Below are positions 48,382-56,172 of a stretch of DNA of 64,000 bases, piece after piece. The position numbers and the translations under genes were made by a program. How positions within the stretch are numbered: the stretch's first letter is position 1; each line of letters opens with the position of its first letter. Origin of the DNA: Streptomonospora alba (GTDB taxonomy: Bacteria > Actinomycetota > Actinomycetes > Streptosporangiales > Streptosporangiaceae); assembly GCF_000826685.1 (NCBI RefSeq), contig NZ_JROO01000007.1, positions 16,931 through 80,930 of the forward strand, written 5' to 3'. Under the pieces are notes generated by a model. It was not told the origin of the DNA. It searched no databases and was given only the letters and a program-made list of their open reading frames with translations.

Positions 48382-48455
48382 TGGGGCCGGCGGGATTCGA
48401 ACCCGCACTGTACAGGTCCTAAACCTGCTGCCTCCTGCCGTTGGGCTACGGCCCC
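48382..48455 (-). tRNA. Class I tRNA with UAG anticodon (Leu-type anticodon, short variable arm)
   Basis: A 74-nt tRNA on the minus strand: 7-bp acceptor GGGGCCG/CGGCCCC, a 3-bp D stem (GCC/GGC) with GG in the loop, and anticodon stem GCAGG/CCTGT with one G-U pair. The anticodon loop is TTTAGGA with U33 and anticodon UAG. The variable loop has five bases, the T-arm is GCGGG-TTCGAAT-CCCGC, and the discriminator is A; CCA is not encoded. A UAG anticodon would decode CUA (Leu), but bacterial Leu tRNAs have a long type II variable arm. This molecule does not fit a canonical Leu tRNA, and its charging identity is uncertain. The cloverleaf itself is clear. Confidence 0.88.
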
Positions 48456-48571
48456 CTCGCCGGCGGCCGCGCGCGTGGTGCGCCCTCGGGGGGCGGTGGG
48501 CGATTCGGCCGTCTGAGTGAGGGTGGCACCGCCGGGGCGCAAGTGCAAGTGGAGGCGGGCGGTTCCGGCCG

Positions 48572-49069
48572 TCAGGCCAGACCCAGCTCGCGCTTCACGC
48601 GCTCGACGTGTCCGGTGGCCTTCACGTTGTAGAAGGCCTTGGCCACGGTGCCGTCGGGGTCGATCACGAACGTCGAGCGGATCACGCCCTGGACGACCTT
48701 GCCGTAGTTGTTCTTCTCGCCGAACGCGCCGTAGGCCCGCAGGACCTCCTTACCGGGGTCGCTCAGCAGCGGGAAGGTCAGACCCTCCTTCTCGCGGAAC
48801 TCGGCGAGCTTCTCGGGAGAGTCGGGCGAGACGCCCAGGACGGTTACACCCGCGTCCTCGAGGTCGCTGAGGTTGTCGCGGAAGTCGCAGGCCTCGGTGG
48901 TGCAGCCGGGCGTCATGGCGGCGGGGTAGAAGTACAGGACCACGCGCTTGCCGTCCGAGGCGAGCACCTCGCTGAGACTGACGTCGGCGCCGTCGGCCGC
49001 GGTGAGGGTGAACTCGGGCGCGGGATCGCCCTGGCGCAACCGGACTGCCGACTCGCTGGACTCGCTCAC
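48572..49069 (-). CDS. bcp: Thioredoxin-dependent peroxiredoxin, Bcp/PrxQ type
   Basis: Bcp reduces hydroperoxides using thioredoxin. The 165-residue product has the peroxidatic Cys56 in PAAMTPGCTTEACDF, with the resolving Cys61 five residues later, the alpha-2 arrangement of two-Cys PrxQ. Other family segments are RVVLYFYPAAMTPG, LGVSPDSPEKLAEFREKEG and STFVIDPDGTVAKAFYNVKA. GTG 49067-49069 is preceded by AAGGAGACC; upstream extension is not conserved. It is transcribed toward the tRNA. A TAGGCT hexamer at 49141-49146 on the minus strand is a candidate -10. Confidence 0.95.
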   Translation of the reverse strand: MSESSESAVRLRQGDPAPEFTLTAADGADVSLSEVLASDGKRVVLYFYPAAMTPGCTTEACDFRDNLSDLEDAGVTVLGVSPDSPEKLAEFREKEGLTFPLLSDPGKEVLRAYGAFGEKNNYGKVVQGVIRSTFVIDPDGTVAKAFYNVKATGHVERVKRELGLA

Positions 49070-49376
49070 TGGTCTCCTTGCCTGGTGGGAATCTGGCTGT
49101 GCGGCCCCGCAGGCGGCGAAGCCGCTGCGCAGGCGCCTCCAGCCTATGAGGTCGCGGCGGGCGCCGGGCGGCGGCCGAGGGCCCGCGGCCCCACCCGGGG
49201 TTCGGCGCGTCCCGGCATCGCCTATGGTGGTCGGCACCTGCGCAATCGGTGAGTTTCCCCCAGGGGCCGCCACGGCTGCGTAGACTCGTGCGGCACACGC
49301 CGAGCGCCCGCGCGCTCGGCAGGCGCCCGCTGGGTAGGAGCACATCCGCTTCGCGTGTGGGAGTTTCGAACCGACG
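49070..49376. other. Divergent promoter region of bcp and the CDP-alcohol phosphatidyltransferase
   Basis: On the plus strand TAGACT (49281-49286) is a -10 candidate. Soon after it a hairpin GCCGAGCGC-CCGC-GCGCTCGGC (49299-49320) lies in the predicted 5' leader. On the minus strand TAGGCT (49141-49146) precedes bcp. No gene is supported. Confidence 0.55.
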
Positions 49377-50498
49377 ATGACTGGTTTCACTCTGGACGAG
49401 GTCAAGGAGCGCACGCTGCGGACGCGTGACTCCTGGTGGACGGTTTGGCTGGTGGACCCCATCGCGGTCCGGGCTGTGCGCACCGCCGCCAACCGCACCT
49501 CGATCACGCCCAACCAGTTGACGGTCGCCGCCCTGTTCCTCGGCCTGGGCGCGGCGGCCGCGTTCTCCGTGGGGCAGTGGCAGTTCCTGCTCTTGGGCGC
49601 GGTGCTGTACTACCTGTGCTTCCTGGTCGACTGCATGGACGGCAAGCTGGCCCGGCTGACCGACCACGAGAGCTTGATCGGCTCGTGGATGGACTACATG
49701 TTCGACAGGTTCCGGGTCCTGGTGTGCGCCATCGCCCTGATGGGCGGGCAGTACGTGCAGACCGGCCAGGTCGGGTTCGTCTGGCTCGCGCTGGCCGTGG
49801 TCTTCGCCGACATGCTGCGCTACCTCAACGCGCTGCAGGTCTACAAGGTGCGCCGGGAGATGCGCTCACGCCTCGCCGCCGCCTTGGAACGGGCCCGCGC
49901 GACCCTGTCGATGCTGGAGCCCGACGAGTCCGCCGAAGCCGGCGCGCCCGGCTCCGGCGCAGCCGCATTCCAGGCGACGCAGGACGGGCGCCCGATAAGC
50001 GACCAGGGTGAGCAGGCGGTGCTGCGGCACGGGATCTCGGTGCTGGAGCACATACTGCAGACGCAGACCGAACGGGAGAGCCGCTACGAGCGCGACGCGG
50101 GCAAGCACCCCGACATGCGGCTGCCGCGGGTCGACCTCCATCAGGAGTTCCGGTCCCGTTTCCCCTGGTACCAGCGGTTCTGGGATTTCCTGCGGGAACG
50201 CCGCATCCGCACCCACCTGGTCAGCGGGATCGAGTTCCAGGTCGCCGTCTTCGTGGCCGCGCCCGTGATCGCCGTGTTCTCCGCAGGCATCATGTCCGGA
50301 TTCGTCGTGGCCGGAGGCGTTTTGCTCCTCGCTTTCGAGGTGGCCCTCGTCTATAAACTGTGGTTGTCCACGCGGGACTTCTTCCGCGTAGTGGACGGAA
50401 TCGAAGGCGCCTTGGGTCTCCCGCCCTCCCACGGCGACTCGGCGGCCGGTATGAAGCCGGAACCGGCCCCCGGCCCGTCCCAGGCGACGCTGCGATAG
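49377..50498 (+). CDS. CDP-alcohol phosphatidyltransferase family protein
   Basis: The 373-residue membrane enzyme transfers a phosphatidyl group from CDP-diacylglycerol to an alcohol. The signature DG-x2-AR-x8-G-x3-D-x3-D is exact: Asp88, Gly89, Ala92, Arg93, Gly102, Asp106 and Asp110. Six or more membrane helices flank it. A long soluble insert (about residues 165-290, with Gln/Glu-rich helices) separates the catalytic helices from the last ones, which is unusual for this family. Leader and start: GGGAG lies about 13 bases before the ATG, and a hairpin occupies the leader. The alcohol acceptor is unknown. The next gene, DUF3618, is 17 bases downstream. Confidence 0.9.
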   Translation: MTGFTLDEVKERTLRTRDSWWTVWLVDPIAVRAVRTAANRTSITPNQLTVAALFLGLGAAAAFSVGQWQFLLLGAVLYYLCFLVDCMDGKLARLTDHESLIGSWMDYMFDRFRVLVCAIALMGGQYVQTGQVGFVWLALAVVFADMLRYLNALQVYKVRREMRSRLAAALERARATLSMLEPDESAEAGAPGSGAAAFQATQDGRPISDQGEQAVLRHGISVLEHILQTQTERESRYERDAGKHPDMRLPRVDLHQEFRSRFPWYQRFWDFLRERRIRTHLVSGIEFQVAVFVAAPVIAVFSAGIMSGFVVAGGVLLLAFEVALVYKLWLSTRDFFRVVDGIEGALGLPPSHGDSAAGMKPEPAPGPSQATLR

Positions 50499-50515
50499 CG
50501 GAAGGAAACGCTTAT

Positions 50516-50914
50516 ATGGAGGAACGCGAGCCTGCGGCCATGCCTCGGGACCCCGCGGGCGTGCAGGCCGAGATCGAGCGGACGCAGCAGCGGCTGTCGA
50601 CGGCCCTGGACGGGATCGCCGATCGCACCAAGCCGGCCAACGTGGCCCGGCGCGGCTGGGGCCGCGTCCGCGGCACGGGCTCGCGCTTGGTCGACGAGGC
50701 CCGATCCCTGGTGACCGGGGGCAGGGCCGTCCGGCTGGACAGCCATGTCGTGGATCCCCCGGAAGGCAGCGTGCGCCTGCGCGGCGACGAAGAGGTGGTC
50801 TCGACCTACACCCACCGCGGCCGCGTGGCCCCGGAGATGCTGATCCTGGGCGCAGGACTGGGCGTGGCGGTCGCGGTCGGCGTGGTAGCGATGGCCCGCC
50901 GCCGACGCGGCTGA
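50516..50914 (+). CDS. DUF3618 protein with one C-terminal membrane helix
   Basis: The 132-residue product has the DUF3618 N-terminal helix AGVQAEIERTQQRLSTALDG followed by IADRTKPANVARRGWGRV. A variable middle follows, then one membrane segment, EMLILGAGLGVAVAVGVVAM, and a basic tail. It is probably anchored in the cytoplasmic membrane with the helical part inside. It starts 17 bases after the phosphatidyltransferase with a GGAAGGAAACG ribosome-binding site, so the two are likely cotranscribed. DUF3618 proteins often accompany envelope genes in actinobacteria; the role is unknown. Confidence 0.88.
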   Translation: MEEREPAAMPRDPAGVQAEIERTQQRLSTALDGIADRTKPANVARRGWGRVRGTGSRLVDEARSLVTGGRAVRLDSHVVDPPEGSVRLRGDEEVVSTYTHRGRVAPEMLILGAGLGVAVAVGVVAMARRRRG

Positions 50915-50925
50915 CCCTTTGGCGC

Positions 50926-50981
50926 TGATCGTGCAGTCGGCGCAGGCCGCACCGTCGGCGCTCGCGGCGGCTGCACGATCA
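50926..50981. repeat. 11-bp inverted repeat between convergent genes
   Basis: TGATCGTGCAG (50926-50936) and CTGCACGATCA (50971-50981) are complementary across 34 bases. It lies between the DUF3618 stop and the convergent racemase-like stop, so it may be a terminator. Its GTTGATC/GATCAAC-like ends recall the repeat at 18973-19033. Confidence 0.7.
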
Positions 50982-50992
50982 ACCGCGGTTCG

Positions 50993-52204
50993 TTACAGGA
51001 ACGCCTTGTTTTCGGCACGGTAGGTCGGTACCGCGGTGACGTCCTCCGGTTCCGGGCCTTCGATCAGGTGCAGGCGGGAGAAACGCTCGCACAGTTCCCC
51101 GGCCTTGGCGTGGCGCAGCCAGACCAGGTCGCCGACGGCCAGGGAGTCGGCTGCCGCTCCCAGAAGCGGGGTCTGCACCTCGCCCGCGCCCTCCGCCGCA
51201 CTGAGGGACAGGCCGGACGGCAGATAGGGCTGCGGCAACCGCCCGGCGTCGGGGGCGCCCGAGGCGACGTAACCGCCGCCCAGCACCGTGGCCGTTCCGG
51301 GACCGGGGCGGCGCACGACGGGCAGGGCGAAAAGCGCCGCGGGCCGTCCGGAGAATCCGGTGTAGTGGTCGAACAGCCGCGGCTGGTAGAAGCCCGAGCC
51401 CGCGGCGACCTCGGTGACGGCGCGCTCGCGGCGGGTGGTGTGCACGCTGCCGGTGCCGCCGCCGTTGACGAAGCGCAGGTCGGCGACGCCGCGCACGGCC
51501 CGCACGATCGCCGCACGGCGCCGGGCCAGTTCCATGCGGGAGCGGTACTGCACCCAGCGCAGAGTGCGCCCGTAGACAGGGCGTCCGGGCGGCGCGTCGC
51601 CGACGCCGGCGATCTGGGCCTCGTAGGCCATGATGCCTTCGAGCCGCAGTCCCGGACGTGCCGCGATCGCGCGGGCGAGCGCCGCGGCCTGGGCCGGGGT
51701 GCGCACGGGGGACCGGTGGGCGCCGATCCGCGTCCGGGCGCCGAGCGGCTGCCAGCTGGTGTCGACGTCGATGCAGACCTTGACGGGATGGCGCGGGTCG
51801 GGCGCGGCGGCGGTGATCATGTCCAGGTGCGCGGTGTCGTCCACCATCACCGTGATGCGCTCCGCCGCCCGCGGGTCGGCCGCCAGCTCGGCCAGGGCGC
51901 GGCTGTCGGCGGTGGGGTAGGCGACCAGGATGTCGTCGCTGAGGGGCCCTTCGCTGTCGCCGGCGGCGAGCCAGAGCGCCTCGGGCAGCGTGAAGGCCAT
52001 GATCCCGGCGAAGCCCGGCATGGACAGCGCCTCGCGCAGCAGGTGCCGGCAGCGGATCGACTTGCTGACGACCCGTACGGGCGTGCCCGCGGCTCGGCGC
52101 CTGATGTCGGCGGCGTTGTCGCGGAACGCGGCCATGTCGACGACCGCGAAGGGGGCCGTCAGTTCGCGCGTCGCCGCCTCGTAGTACTCCCGAGTGCTCA
52201 CCAT
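50993..52204 (-). CDS. PLP-dependent alanine-racemase-fold amino-acid deaminase/aldolase-like protein
   Basis: The 403-residue protein has the alanine racemase N-terminal barrel used by D-serine deaminases and D-threonine aldolases. Near residue 46, RVVSKSIRCRHLLREAL carries the PLP Lys. ICIDVDTSWQPLG-like and GIMAYEAQIAG strands follow, then RFVNGGGTGSVHTTRR, a glycine-rich phosphate-binding loop, and a C-terminal beta domain with VWLRHAKAGELCERF. The substrate is unknown. The assigned ATG (52202-52204) is followed by an in-frame GTG; neither has a strong ribosome-binding site. It converges on the DUF3618 gene. Confidence 0.82.
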   Translation of the reverse strand: MVSTREYYEAATRELTAPFAVVDMAAFRDNAADIRRRAAGTPVRVVSKSIRCRHLLREALSMPGFAGIMAFTLPEALWLAAGDSEGPLSDDILVAYPTADSRALAELAADPRAAERITVMVDDTAHLDMITAAAPDPRHPVKVCIDVDTSWQPLGARTRIGAHRSPVRTPAQAAALARAIAARPGLRLEGIMAYEAQIAGVGDAPPGRPVYGRTLRWVQYRSRMELARRRAAIVRAVRGVADLRFVNGGGTGSVHTTRRERAVTEVAAGSGFYQPRLFDHYTGFSGRPAALFALPVVRRPGPGTATVLGGGYVASGAPDAGRLPQPYLPSGLSLSAAEGAGEVQTPLLGAAADSLAVGDLVWLRHAKAGELCERFSRLHLIEGPEPEDVTAVPTYRAENKAFL

Positions 52205-52548
52205 GGGCGGAGCATCCCATACAAAAGTGAACAGCATTCATGTCCGCCGGGAGAAAGGGCGTCCGGTTGCGGACGTTTGAAGCTCCGCCGGGGGAGTGGG
52301 GCGGGGCGGGTGTTCGGCGCTCGTTGCCGGGTGTCCGGTTCGGTGCTTGGCGTACAGCGTTCGGGCTGTCCGGGGTGCCCGACCTCCCGGTGGGGCGGGA
52401 TGTCCGGCCGGCCTCCTCGCGGAGCGGGCGTCGGGTCGGCTGCGCGGGCGGAGCGGCTCCTGTGCACAACGGCCACGGTGCGTCCGCTCCGCGGCTACCC
52501 TGGGGGTTCCGCTTGACCAGCCCGCCTATTCCGGGAGACCGCTGACCC
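52205..52548. other. 344-bp divergent region between the racemase-like gene and purU
   Basis: An A/T-richer stretch near 52215-52240 may contain the minus-strand promoter. TACCCT at 52496-52501 is a -10 candidate for purU with a short leader. The remainder is GC-rich and no gene is supported. Confidence 0.5.
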
Positions 52549-53424
52549 ATGAGCGCCGGTTCGAGTGAACGCGAGTACATCCTGACCCTGTCCTGCCCCG
52601 ACACCCGGGGGATCGTGGCGGGCGTCGCCAACCTGCTGGCCGAGCACGGGTGCAACATCACCGAGAGCCAGCAGTACGGCGACTCCTACTCCGGCCGCTT
52701 CTTCCTGCGCACCCAGTTCACCGCGGACGCGAGCGGACCCGGCGCCGCAGAGGACGCGCTGCGCGGCGCCTTCGCCTCGCTGGCCGGCGACTTCGACATG
52801 GAATGGGACCTGCGGCCCCGCGACGTCCGGCCGCGGGTGCTGGTGATGGTCTCCAAGTTCGGGCATTGCCTCAACGACCTGCTTTACCGCCAGCGCAGCG
52901 GCCTGCTCGACGTCGACATCGCCGCGGTCGTCTCCAACCACCCCGACCTGGAGTTCCTGGCCCGGTCCTACGATCTGGACTTCCACCATCTGCCGGTCGG
53001 TACCCGGACCAAGCCCGAGCAGGAGGCCCGGCTGCTGGAGCTCGTCGACGCCTACGACGTCGACCTGGTCGTGCTCGCGCGCTACATGCAGATCCTCTCC
53101 GAGGAGCTGTGCGCCAAGATGTCCGGACGGATCATCAACATCCACCACTCCTTCCTGCCCAGCTTCAAGGGCGCGCGCCCCTACCACCAGGCGCACGCGC
53201 GCGGCGTGAAGCTGATCGGCGCGACCGCCCACTACGTCACAGCCGACCTGGACGAGGGGCCGATCATCGAGCAGGAGGTCTCCCGGGTCGACCACACCAG
53301 CAGCCCCGAGCAGCTCACCGCCATCGGCCGGGACCTGGAATCGCTCGCCCTGGCCCGCGCCGTCAACTGGCACGCCCAGCGCCGCGTGCTGCTGAACGGC
53401 GAACGGACCGTCGTCTTCCGCTAG
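52549..53424 (+). CDS. purU: Formyltetrahydrofolate deformylase
   Basis: PurU hydrolyses 10-formyl-THF to THF and formate, balancing one-carbon pools and supplying formate. The 291-residue product has an N-terminal ACT domain (YILTLSCPDTRGIVAGVANL and the following strand-helix). A formyltransferase-type catalytic domain follows, with VVSNHPDLEFLARSYDLDFH and the catalytic NIHHSFLPSFKGARPYHQAH, where the Asn-His motif sits. GATAHYVTADLDEGPIIEQEV carries the catalytic Asp. ATG 52549 follows GGGAGACCGCTG. No glycine-cleavage or purine genes are adjacent. Length and motifs are normal for the family. Confidence 0.96.
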   Translation: MSAGSSEREYILTLSCPDTRGIVAGVANLLAEHGCNITESQQYGDSYSGRFFLRTQFTADASGPGAAEDALRGAFASLAGDFDMEWDLRPRDVRPRVLVMVSKFGHCLNDLLYRQRSGLLDVDIAAVVSNHPDLEFLARSYDLDFHHLPVGTRTKPEQEARLLELVDAYDVDLVVLARYMQILSEELCAKMSGRIINIHHSFLPSFKGARPYHQAHARGVKLIGATAHYVTADLDEGPIIEQEVSRVDHTSSPEQLTAIGRDLESLALARAVNWHAQRRVLLNGERTVVFR

Positions 53425-54453
53425 GCGGCGACAAGGCGGGTCGCCGGGGTGGCGTCGATCGGTGCTGTCTGCGCAGGATCGGGCGCTCTGCAGGTGGCGC
53501 TGGGTGGCCGGTATCCACGCTGGGCGGTTGCGGTGAGCGCACCGATGCGCACTCGACGGGGCGGCGAAGGCACCGGACGGCCGGACCTGTGGCGGTCGCA
53601 TGGACGCTGGGAGGGCCCCCATGCGTGCGGAATGCCGTGCCGGATGGGGCGGTGCCCCGTTGGATGGAGTGTTCTGCGTTGAGGTGTCCGGGTCACAGTG
53701 CTCGCGAGAAGCCGTGAAGGGCTCGGGGGCCGCGAGGCCGCGCGGATGCCCGCTCAGAGAGCGGAAAACGCGGCATTGCGCGGGTGTCGTCGCTCAGTCG
53801 GTGGGCGTGGCGGCGAGAAGACCAGGTGATTCGGGTACATCTCTCCCAGTATTTCCGAATTGCGGAAGGATGGCGGTGGATTCGGATCCAGGGCGCCCCG
53901 GCACGGCATCGGGCGTGCACGGCGGGGGTGCACTGCCGCCCACGGCGTCGGGCGGTGTGCGAACGCCCGGGCGGGAGCTGCCCGTCCGACGCGCCGCGCC
54001 CGGCACCGAACCGACCGCGCTCGTCGCGCGTCGCCGACCGCACTCCGACGAGGACAGCACCGAAGGCCGGCGGCCCCGGCCCTCCGCCGCCCCGTCGCGT
54101 GCCTGGCCCCGAGCTGACGGCCCGACCGACTCCCGCCCCACCCCCGTGGCCTCCGTGGTGAGGCCGCCGGTGCCGACATGCGAGAGGGCTCGGCGGTCAT
54201 GCCGATTTGATCAAAGTTACGTTACGAGCATTGTTGATCACTCTAAGTAGCGTTAGAGTGAATGCTGTTCAGTCGTCGTATCGATGTGGCTCGCATCACG
54301 AATGTATCGGCGTAAGCGGGGCACCGCTGCGGCGCGTATCGCACATGGAGCGACGAACAGCGAGCATGCCGCGGCCCGGCCGCGGCGGTGCGCCGGACTC
54401 CGGTGAGGCGCGGGCGCGCCTTGTGCCGGGCGATCCGATCAGGGGAGCAGACA
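53425..54453. other. About 1-kb non-coding region upstream of the Asp23 cluster
   Basis: From 53425 to about 54200 the sequence is GC-rich with small hairpins (for example GGCGAC/GTCGCC near 53427 and TTCCG-AATTG-CGGAA near 53853), and I see no gene. From 54200 it becomes A/T-richer and carries the promoter-operator at 54231-54260. About 190 bases of leader remain before the first Asp23 gene. Confidence 0.55.
54231..54260 (+). promoter_or_regulatory. Promoter with overlapping inverted-repeat operator, Asp23 cluster
   Basis: TTGTTG (54231-54236), 17 bases, TAGAGT (54254-54259) form a promoter-like pair. CACTCTAA (54239-54246) and TTAGAGTG (54253-54260) form a perfect 8-bp inverted repeat across the spacer and -10. 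A bound protein would block the polymerase. The regulator is unknown. Confidence 0.6.
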
Positions 54454-54945
54454 ATGACCGAAACCACCTCGGAGTCCAAGGTGCCGAGCGCGCGGGAGAG
54501 CAACCAGACCGGCTCCGCGCGTACCGGCGGATCCCGTGAACTGGTCACCGATAGCGGCCGCACCTCCATTGGAGACCACGTGGTCGCCAAGATGGCGGGC
54601 ATGGCCGCGCGCGAGGTCGGCGGCGTCTACCGGATGGGCGGGGGAGCGGCCCGGGCCTTCGGCGCGGTCCGCGATCGGGTGACCGGCGGCCAGAGCACCA
54701 GCGGGGCGGCGCGCGGCGTCGCCGTGGAGGTCGGCGAGCGTCAGGCCGCCGTGGACATCGACCTCGTCGTCGAGTACGGGGTGGCGATCCCCGACTTGGC
54801 GAGCGCCGTGCGGCGCAACGTGATCACCGGCGTCGAGCGCATGACCGGCCTGGAGGTCACCGAGGTCAACATCTCCATCGACGACATCCACCTGCCCGAT
54901 GACGACAGTGGCGAAGCCGAGGACGGCGAGCCGAGGGTGCAGTAG
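54454..54945 (+). CDS. Asp23/Gls24-family envelope protein (first of cluster)
   Basis: The 163-residue product has a polar N-terminal tail (about residues 1-35), then the Asp23 core: RTSIGDHVVAKMAGMAAREVGGVYRMGGGAA, a variable segment, and GVAVEVGERQAAVDIDLVVEYGVAIPDLA with VRRNVITGVERMTGLEVTEVNISIDDIHL. The core folds as a small alpha/beta domain known in envelope-stress proteins of Gram-positive bacteria, where Asp23 is held at the membrane by AmaP. ATG 54454 follows AGGGGAGCAG. It is the first of six collinear genes, including two more Asp23-like proteins, a DUF2273-like membrane protein and an AmaP-like anchor. Confidence 0.9.
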   Translation: MTETTSESKVPSARESNQTGSARTGGSRELVTDSGRTSIGDHVVAKMAGMAAREVGGVYRMGGGAARAFGAVRDRVTGGQSTSGAARGVAVEVGERQAAVDIDLVVEYGVAIPDLASAVRRNVITGVERMTGLEVTEVNISIDDIHLPDDDSGEAEDGEPRVQ

Positions 54946-54947
54946 CC

Positions 54948-55361
54948 ATGCCCGCAGACGACCGCAGCCGCCGGACCGCTCCCGGCGAATCGCCGACCGG
55001 ACCCGCCGCACCCGCCAAGCTCGGTACCGCGGCTCGGGCCCGCGCGATCGCCGCAGCGGTGCGGGAGGTGCCCGGCGTCGCCGGGCTTTCGTCCGGCGCC
55101 TTCGGCACCACCGCCACGCCCGACGCGGGCGGGCGCGTCGAAGGGGTGGCGGTGCGCGACGGCGAGGTCGAGGTCGGCGTGGTGGTCCTGCTGGACCGCC
55201 CGATCCCGGAGACCGCGGCCGACGTTCGCGAGGCCGTGCACACAGCCGTCTGCGGGGGCGGCGGCCGAGTGCACGTCTCGGTCGAGGACGTGGCCGAGGC
55301 CCAGACCGCCCCTGAGGGGACGGCCACCGCCGCTGAGGGGGGCGGCGGTGACGCGGGATAG
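54948..55361 (+). CDS. Asp23-related protein
   Basis: The 137-residue product has an N-terminal Pro-rich stretch, then a divergent Asp23-like core. TAARARAIAAAVREVPGVAGLSSG, VEGVAVRDGEVEVGVVVLLD and RPIPETAADVREAVHTAV echo the strand-helix pattern of the first gene, and VHVSVEDVAEAQ is the last strand. Identity to its neighbours is visible in the -REVPGVAGL- type segment only, so the family call is moderate. It begins two bases after the previous stop, so it is tightly coupled. An Ala/Gly tail and a 17-bp hairpin follow it, and expression of the genes beyond may be reduced relative to this pair. Confidence 0.72.
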   Translation: MPADDRSRRTAPGESPTGPAAPAKLGTAARARAIAAAVREVPGVAGLSSGAFGTTATPDAGGRVEGVAVRDGEVEVGVVVLLDRPIPETAADVREAVHTAVCGGGGRVHVSVEDVAEAQTAPEGTATAAEGGGGDAG

Positions 55362-55396
55362 CGGCCGCCGAGCCGAGGCCATCGCGGGGGGAGCGC

Positions 55397-55436
55397 GGTG
55401 TCGGCGCGCAGGCACGGGGGCCTGCGCGCCGACACC
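55397..55436 (+). terminator. 17-bp perfect hairpin inside the Asp23 cluster
   Basis: GGTGTCGGCGCGCAGGC pairs exactly with GCCTGCGCGCCGACACC over a six-base loop. It lies in the 164-bp gap between the second and third genes. It may be a terminator, an attenuator or a processing site that sets different levels in the two halves of the cluster. No T-tract follows. Confidence 0.7.
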
Positions 55437-55525
55437 CCGAGGGTCCCGCGGCCGCTGGGGTCCGCCTGCGGGGCCGCCCGTAGCGGCACCGGCCGCCGTT
55501 CACGGTGAACAGGAAGGGAAGGCAC

Positions 55526-55696
55526 ATGTGGCCCGTCGTGGGATTGGCCTTCGGTGTGGTGCTGGGACTGGCCGGCGCGTTCGGCGGCTTCGGGGCGTTC
55601 GCCCTGGTGTTCGTGCTCGGACTCCTCGGGTTCCTGGCAGGACGCGCCTTCGAGGGGGAGATCGACCTCGCCGAGTTGTTCACGCGCCGCGGATGA
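55526..55696 (+). CDS. Small hydrophobic DUF2273-like membrane protein
   Basis: The 56-residue product is almost one long hydrophobic hairpin: MWPVVGLAFGVVLGLAGAFG, a short GGFGAFA turn, then LVFVLGLLGFLAGRAFEG and an acidic end EIDLAELFTRRG. This matches the DUF2273-type small membrane proteins that accompany Asp23/AmaP genes. The ATG at 55526 follows AGGAAGGGAAGGC. It probably anchors or bridges Asp23 proteins at the membrane; that is inference from gene order. It is the first gene after the internal hairpin. Confidence 0.85.
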   Translation: MWPVVGLAFGVVLGLAGAFGGFGAFALVFVLGLLGFLAGRAFEGEIDLAELFTRRG

Positions 55697-55733
55697 CGCC
55701 GATGCCGGTGCGTAGCGGAGCGGGGAGCCGGAC

Positions 55734-56120
55734 ATGACCGCCACCGCCGTGCGGGTGCCGCGACAACGCGCCGAGCCCGCGCCCGCCGAGGAGCGGGGCC
55801 GGACGGACATCGGCGAGGACGTGGTCGCCGGCATCGCGGCCCGGGCGGCCTGCGAGGTCTCCGGCGTGGCCGGCCTGACCGGGGGAGTCGGGCCCGGCCG
55901 CAGCCGCCGGCGGGTCCGGGTACGCGCCCGGATCACCGGCAACGGCGACACCGCGACCCTGCGGCTGCGTCTGGCGGTCGCCTATCCGCGGTCGGTCCTG
56001 GAGGTGTCCCGGCGCGTGCGGGCCCACACCGCCGAACGGGTCGCCTACATGACGGGGATGTCGGTGCGCCGCGTCGACATCGAGGTCGCGGAGCTGGTGC
56101 GCGGCGGCCGCACCGAGTGA
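55734..56120 (+). CDS. Asp23/Gls24-family protein (second clear copy)
   Basis: The 128-residue product has the Asp23 core with fewer tails than the first gene. GRTDIGEDVVAGIAARAACEVSGVAGLTGG is the start of the domain, and ATLRLRLAVAYPRSVLEVSRRVRAHTAERVAYMTGMSVRRVDIEVAELV is the strand-helix-strand end. A Pro/Arg-rich N-terminus precedes it. ATG 55734 follows GGGGAGCCGGAC. It sits between the DUF2273-like gene and a two-helix membrane protein, with short gaps, so the five genes from 55526 on form one unit. A role in envelope integrity is expected from the family. Confidence 0.88.
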   Translation: MTATAVRVPRQRAEPAPAEERGRTDIGEDVVAGIAARAACEVSGVAGLTGGVGPGRSRRRVRVRARITGNGDTATLRLRLAVAYPRSVLEVSRRVRAHTAERVAYMTGMSVRRVDIEVAELVRGGRTE

Positions 56121-56172
56121 CACCCGAAGGACCGGGCGAACCGGTGCGCCGATGGGAAGGGAGGGGAAATCG

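Noticed and set aside
53600..54250. Possible protein-coding frame in the 1-kb gap before the Asp23 cluster
   Set aside because: Arg/Pro-rich without a domain, no ribosome-binding site, and equivalent frames exist on the other strand.
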